From contig JACQXF010000079.1 in assembly GCA_016208855.1 (NCBI GenBank), forward strand, positions 1 to 46,817: a stretch of 46,817 nucleotides of DNA, read 5' to 3'. Numbering within the stretch: the first letter of the stretch is position 1; each line of letters starts with the position of its first letter. The stretch comes from Nitrospirota bacterium. GTDB lineage: Bacteria; Nitrospirota; Thermodesulfovibrionia; UBA6902; DSMQ01. The notes beneath the pieces are model-generated. The model had not been told where the DNA came from and did not search any database. It worked only from the letters and a program-made list of their open reading frames with translations. Made by a program: the position numbers and the translations under genes. This document shows positions 41,864 to 46,817 of the stretch, piece after piece.

Positions 41864-43918
41864 TTAAGAACGCAATTCAGCTTTGAATGAGCTTTCAAGC
41901 AGGCTTACCATCTTTGAGTGCAGTACATCTACTTCTGCATCTGTCAGCGTCCTGTCTTCTGCCCTGAAGCGTATGGAGAATGCAAGGCTCTTTTTGTCTT
42001 TAGGGATAGGGCTTCCTGTATAAATATCAAATAAAGTAATGCCCTCAATTAAATTAGAGTCTATCCTCGCAATTGCATTCTCTATATCTGCTGCATTGAT
42101 ATCTTTTGAGACAACAATAGATATATCCCTTTCAACATAAGGGTATTTAGGCAAAGACTTGTAAGTAATCTTTGGAAGTATATGCAAAAAAAGGCTGCTC
42201 AGGTTTAATTCAAAGAGCGCTATATCGCCTGTAAGCTCAAGCGCTTCTGCTGCGGCAGGATGCAAAACGCCTAATGAGCCAATCACTTCATTATTGACCT
42301 TTATTGTGCAGGACTTTCCGGGATGAAGGTACGGCTCACATGAGTCAGTATCAACAAAAGAATAATCCTTTACCTTTAATTCAGCCATGAGATTTTCAAG
42401 CGCGCCTTTCAGGTCATAAAAACATTCATGTTTCCCTTCCCAGATAGAAGACGGCATACGGCTGTCTTTCAGGCAAACTGCTCCAAGATGCAGGGGTTCT
42501 TCAGGAAGTTTTTCTTTGGAAGGCAAAAAGACCTTTGAGAGCTCAAAGAACCTTAAAGACTTCTCGCCGTGATTGATGTTTAACCCTATATTCCCAAGCA
42601 GGGCAGGGATAAGGGTAGTCCTTACAGAATTCTCCTCTTTTCTTAGTGGATTCTTTATTTTTATTGTGTTTCTCCTTTTATCATCAGGAGAGAGCCTCAA
42701 CTTATCAAAAACCGAAGGGTTTAGGAAACTGTAATTTATCACTTCAGAGTATCCTGACCTCCTGAGAAAATCCTTTGTAATCTTTATGAGGTTTCTGTGG
42801 GTATTTACTTTGACAGGGGTAAGCCTTACCTTTGGGAAAGTAACGGGGATTTTGTCATATCCGTAGAGCCTCGCTATCTCTTCTATTATATCTATGTCTT
42901 GTTGTATATCCTCTCTAAAACTTGGAGGGATAACTACAAAGGTGTCTCCGGTTTTTTTATTATCAAAGCCAAGCCTCGTTAGAATATCTTGAACCTCAGA
43001 ATCTTTTAAGCTAACGCCGATAATTTTATTTATCTTAGACAGCCCTACGCTTATTTGTCTTAGTGCAAGCGGCTTGGGATGTATGTCTGTGAGTTTGCCT
43101 GCCTTTCCGCCGGCGGTTTGAAGTATTAAATCTACCGCCCTCTCAAGCGCTGTAACTACAGCATTTATATCAACGCCTCTTTCAAATCTGTATGAGGACT
43201 CTGTGCTGAGATTCAGCGCCTTTGACGCCCTTCTTACTGAGGGGGGATTAAAATATGCGCTTTCAAGGAGTATGTCTGATGTTGACAAAGTGACCTCTGT
43301 GTTAAGCCCTCCCATCACGCCTGCCACCGCAACTGGTTTCTCCTTATCCCATATCATGAGGGTATCAGTTTCCAATGCCCTCTCCTCATTGTCAAGCGTG
43401 AAGAACTTATCTATGGAACCTGCCTTATCAACAACAATACCATGGCCTGTAAGATTATTAAGGTCAAAGGCATGAAGCGGCTGCCCCATTTCTAAAAGCA
43501 CATAGTTTGTTGCATCTACGACATTATTTATTGAGCGTATCGCATGGGCCTCAAGGCGTTTTGAAAGCCACTCCGGTGAAGGCGCAATCTTTACTCCTCG
43601 GATTATCCGTGATGCATAACGCCTGCAAAGCTCCGGCGCCTTTATCTCAATCTCAGGCGCTCCGAACTCCTCTTTTATAACAGGGATTTTGGATTTTTTA
43701 AAAGGGAGCGACAGCGAAGCAGCAATCTCCCGCGCAACGCCGATTATGCTAAGGCAGTCAGCCCTGTTAGGTGTGATGTTTACTTCCAGTATAGTATCAC
43801 CGTCAACCTCCTCCACGCCCTCAACCTCTAAGCCTGCCATTGTAAGGGCATTTGCTATCTCAATGGGCTTAGCAGAGAAATCAACAAATTCTTTTAGCCA
43901 GTTAATTGATGCCTTCAT
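41864..43918 (-). CDS. pheT: phenylalanine-tRNA ligase beta subunit
   Basis: 684 aa; 'MKASINWLKEFVDF', 'ILEVNITPNRADCLSIIGVAREIAA', 'RFERGVDINAV'. Lacks the long N-terminal tRNA-binding insertion of ~800-aa PheT. Confidence 0.95.
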   Translation of the reverse strand: MKASINWLKEFVDFSAKPIEIANALTMAGLEVEGVEEVDGDTILEVNITPNRADCLSIIGVAREIAASLSLPFKKSKIPVIKEEFGAPEIEIKAPELCRRYASRIIRGVKIAPSPEWLSKRLEAHAIRSINNVVDATNYVLLEMGQPLHAFDLNNLTGHGIVVDKAGSIDKFFTLDNEERALETDTLMIWDKEKPVAVAGVMGGLNTEVTLSTSDILLESAYFNPPSVRRASKALNLSTESSYRFERGVDINAVVTALERAVDLILQTAGGKAGKLTDIHPKPLALRQISVGLSKINKIIGVSLKDSEVQDILTRLGFDNKKTGDTFVVIPPSFREDIQQDIDIIEEIARLYGYDKIPVTFPKVRLTPVKVNTHRNLIKITKDFLRRSGYSEVINYSFLNPSVFDKLRLSPDDKRRNTIKIKNPLRKEENSVRTTLIPALLGNIGLNINHGEKSLRFFELSKVFLPSKEKLPEEPLHLGAVCLKDSRMPSSIWEGKHECFYDLKGALENLMAELKVKDYSFVDTDSCEPYLHPGKSCTIKVNNEVIGSLGVLHPAAAEALELTGDIALFELNLSSLFLHILPKITYKSLPKYPYVERDISIVVSKDINAADIENAIARIDSNLIEGITLFDIYTGSPIPKDKKSLAFSIRFRAEDRTLTDAEVDVLHSKMVSLLESSFKAELRS

Positions 43919-44934
43919 TAGAACTGCTCCAGAAATCTTTTATCATTTTCAAAGAATAGCCTTAAATCATCAATGCCGTATTTAAGCATGGTAATTCTTT
44001 CTATGCCCATGCCAAAGGCAAACCCAGTGTATTTCTCAGGGTCATATCCGACCATTTCAAACACCTTCGGGTTAATCATTCCGCACCCGAGTATCTCAAT
44101 CCATCCGCTTCCTTTGCATAGCCTGCACCCTGTGCCTCCGCACATAACACAGGCAATATCAACCTCTGCAGAAGGCTCTGTGAATGGGAAGAAGCTTGGC
44201 CTGAATCTTACCCCTGTGTCTTCTCCAAAGATTGCATGAAGGAATAATTCAAGGGCGCCCTTAAGGTCTCCCATTGAGATATGTTCATCAACCATAAAAC
44301 CTTCTATCTGATGAAACATCGGTGTATGGGTTACGTCTGCATCGCATCTGTATACCTTGCCTGGTGCAATAACCCTCAGGGGCGGCTTGTTTTTTTGCAT
44401 TACGCGCACCTGTACAGGAGACGTGTGGGTTCTTAGGACGACGTCGTCTGTAATATAGAATGTATCCTGCATGTCTCTGGCAGGATGGTCACGCGGGATA
44501 TTAAGGGCCTCAAAATTATAATAGTCAAGCTCTATCTCAGGGCCTTCCTCTATAACAAATCCCAGAGATGAAAAGACATCTACGATCTCGTCAAGCACCC
44601 TGCTTATTGGATGCTTGTGCCCTGCGGGGATAAAATTTCCCGGAACGGTTACGTCAATGCGGTTGGCTTTAAGCCCGGACTCAAGTTCAGAGGCCTTAAA
44701 GAACGACTCTTTTTGATTGAGGATGCTTTCTATATGATTCTTTGTTTCGTTAAGCGTCTTGCCGTATTCAGGCCTGATTTCTTTGGGAACGGAGCCGAGA
44801 GACTTTATCTTATCTGTGAGGACACCCTTTTTGCCTAAGTATTTTACTCTAAGCGACTGTATTGCTTTAAGGTCGTTTGCACCCTTTATCTCTTCTTCAG
44901 CAATAGCCTTTATAGAAAGGATGTCCTCTACCAC
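43918..44934 (-). CDS. pheS: phenylalanine-tRNA ligase alpha subunit
   Basis: 'GHKHPISRVLDEIVDVFSSLGFVIEEGPEIELDYYNFEALNIPRDHPARDMQDTFYI'. Confidence 0.97.
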   Translation of the reverse strand: MVEDILSIKAIAEEEIKGANDLKAIQSLRVKYLGKKGVLTDKIKSLGSVPKEIRPEYGKTLNETKNHIESILNQKESFFKASELESGLKANRIDVTVPGNFIPAGHKHPISRVLDEIVDVFSSLGFVIEEGPEIELDYYNFEALNIPRDHPARDMQDTFYITDDVVLRTHTSPVQVRVMQKNKPPLRVIAPGKVYRCDADVTHTPMFHQIEGFMVDEHISMGDLKGALELFLHAIFGEDTGVRFRPSFFPFTEPSAEVDIACVMCGGTGCRLCKGSGWIEILGCGMINPKVFEMVGYDPEKYTGFAFGMGIERITMLKYGIDDLRLFFENDKRFLEQF

Positions 44935-44939
44935 TCACG

Positions 44940-45293
44940 CTAAACCTTGCTTTTTACTGTTTCACAGAGTTCGCTGAAGGCTTTTGGGTCTCTGACAGCT
45001 AAATCAGCAAGCGCTTTTCTGTTAAGCTTTATATCTGCCTTCGTAAGCCCGTTCATGAACTGGCTGTATGTCATGCCTAATGCCCTGACAGCAGCGTTAA
45101 TCCTTGTTATCCACAAAGCCCTGAACTCCCTTTTCTTATTTCTTCTGTCTCTGTATGAATAACCTAAAGCCTTATCAACTGCCTCAGTAGCAATTCTAAA
45201 GAGACGGCTTTTACCGGCATAAAAGCCCTTTGCCATATTCAGGAGCTTTTTTCTGCGCCTTCTTGTTTTAAATCCACCTTTAGCCCTTGGCAT
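44940..45293 (-). CDS. rplT: 50S ribosomal protein L20
   Basis: '[39 protein letters not shown]...[22 protein letters not shown]'. Confidence 0.98.
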   Translation of the reverse strand: MPRAKGGFKTRRRRKKLLNMAKGFYAGKSRLFRIATEAVDKALGYSYRDRRNKKREFRALWITRINAAVRALGMTYSQFMNGLTKADIKLNRKALADLAVRDPKAFSELCETVKSKV

Positions 45294-45399
45294 CTTAAAC
45301 TACCTCCTCATTAAGTCTGTTTAATAGTCCGACAATTATACAATATTAAAAGAAAATTTGGAATACAAAATATTACGGCCTTGCTGTAAGATATAAACC

Positions 45400-46817
45400 A
45401 TGCCTGCGCTTTACCTTATAGACGGCAACTCATATTTCTACCGCGCATTCTATGCCATAAAGGGTTTAACCAATTCCAAAGGTTTCCCCACTAACGCAAT
45501 CTACGGCTTTACCAATATGCTCCTTAAGATTATAAAGGAAAAGAGCCCTGATTACATAGGCGTTGTCTTTGATACGCCTGCGCCAACAGCGAGGCATAAG
45601 GCCTATCAGGAGTATAAGGCGCACAGGCCTAAGATGCCGTATGAGCTTTCAGAGCAGATACCGCATATAAAAGAAATGGTCAGGGCATTCAACCTGCCGG
45701 TGCTTGAGATGGAAGGCTATGAGGCTGACGATATAATTGCGACACTTGCAAAAAGGGCGGAGAAGGAGGGCATGGATGTTTTTATCGTTACAGCGGATAA
45801 AGACATATGCCAGGTATTGAGCGAGAGAATCAGAGCTTATGACACGATGAAGGAGAAGATTACAGAGGAAAAAGATGTCATAGAAAGATTTGGCGTTGAG
45901 CCTGAGAGGCTTCCTGAGATTATGGCATTAACAGGCGATAAATCAGATAATATCCCGGGCGTGCAGGGCATCGGGGAGAAGACGGCAAAAGACCTTATAA
46001 AACAGTTTGGCAGCCTTGATAATCTTATTAAGAATTATTCACAGATAAAGAGTGCAGGGATAAAAGATGCAGTCTCTAAGAACATTGATAATATAAATCT
46101 GAGCCTGATGCTTGCAACGATAGACATAAATGTGCCTGTTGACATATCCATATCAGAGTTTAAGGCAAAGGAGCCTGACTGGCCGGCGCTTTTAAGGCTT
46201 TTTAAGGAATTTGAATTTGGAAGCCTCATTAAACTTGCGCCTGCGAAAAGAAGCCTTGAGAGCGAGTATATAACAGTCGTAAAGGAAGAAGACATGGATA
46301 AAGCTATTAATTCAATAAAAGGTGAACTTGCGCTTGATACAGAGACCACAAGCAAGTATCCGATGCAGGCAGGGCTTGTCGGCATATCTTTCTCCGCTGA
46401 GCCTGAGAAGGCATACTATATACCTCTTGCGCATTCATACGCCGGTGTGCCGGAGCAGCTTTCTAAAAAATATGTTATCAGAGGCATAAGGGAGATACTG
46501 GAGAGTGAGGATATCAAGAAAACAGGACATAATATTAAATACGATTTGCTTGTCCTGAGAGGCGAGGAGATAGAGTTGAGAGGGATTGCATTTGACACAA
46601 TGATTGCCTCTTATCTTTTAAATCCGTCTGTAAGAAACCCTGATCTGCGCGATATCGTATCCAAATATTTAGGTTTTGATTTTGAAACAAGAAGTGAAAA
46701 AGAGATGAATCTTCTCTGCAATACAGATGAAAAAATTATCTATTACTGCAAACTGGCCGATTTTTCTCATCAGATTGCAAAGGCTATTGAGGGTCTGCTT
46801 AAAAAAGAGTCTCTTTT
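45400..46817 (+). CDS. polA: DNA polymerase I (partial, runs off right edge)
   Basis: MPALYLIDGNSYFYRAFYAIKGLTNSKGFPTNAIYGFTNMLLKI...GDKSDNIPGVQGIGEKTAKDLI, then a 3'-5' exonuclease-like domain 'LALDTETTSKYPMQAGLVGISFSAEPEKAYYIPL'. Absent from the ORF track because it is truncated. Confidence 0.95.
   Translation, partial: MPALYLIDGNSYFYRAFYAIKGLTNSKGFPTNAIYGFTNMLLKIIKEKSPDYIGVVFDTPAPTARHKAYQEYKAHRPKMPYELSEQIPHIKEMVRAFNLPVLEMEGYEADDIIATLAKRAEKEGMDVFIVTADKDICQVLSERIRAYDTMKEKITEEKDVIERFGVEPERLPEIMALTGDKSDNIPGVQGIGEKTAKDLIKQFGSLDNLIKNYSQIKSAGIKDAVSKNIDNINLSLMLATIDINVPVDISISEFKAKEPDWPALLRLFKEFEFGSLIKLAPAKRSLESEYITVVKEEDMDKAINSIKGELALDTETTSKYPMQAGLVGISFSAEPEKAYYIPLAHSYAGVPEQLSKKYVIRGIREILESEDIKKTGHNIKYDLLVLRGEEIELRGIAFDTMIASYLLNPSVRNPDLRDIVSKYLGFDFETRSEKEMNLLCNTDEKIIYYCKLADFSHQIAKAIEGLLKKESL

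Overview
The window looks like part of a bacterial chromosome. Gene content is loosely reminiscent of Nitrospirota/deltaproteobacteria, but taxonomy is not established from sequence alone. It has two parts. (1) An accessory/defence-like island, about 1-28.4 kb. It holds a putative VWA / Ycf46-like AAA+ / PflX-like radical-SAM membrane operon and three separate MNT/HEPN nucleotidyltransferase-toxin pairs. It also holds a type III CRISPR-Cas locus with: a DHH-phosphodiesterase::CorA fusion; an HD-less Cas10-like protein with a GGDEF-type motif; three very large RAMP proteins; Cas6; an RT-Cas1 fusion; two tandem Cas2 genes; a VapBC-like pair embedded between cas2 remnants; and a 14-repeat CRISPR array that runs directly into a 5'-truncated cas2. 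A TraD/HerA-like ATPase follows. (2) Housekeeping chromosome, about 28.4-46.8 kb: CYTH protein, tRNA-Leu(GAG), PilZ, mlaE/mlaF/mlaD, uppS, cdsA, dxr, rseP, NUDIX, aconitase, CCA-adding enzyme, pheT, pheS, rplT, and partial polA. mlaF carries a frameshift caused by a 17-bp tandem duplication. The most interesting candidate is the type III locus: the DHH (NrN-like)-CorA fusion next to an HD-less Cas10 suggests a nucleotide-second-messenger (possibly SAM-AMP) membrane-effector system with its messenger-degrading enzyme built into the effector, paired with RNA-capable (RT-Cas1) spacer acquisition.
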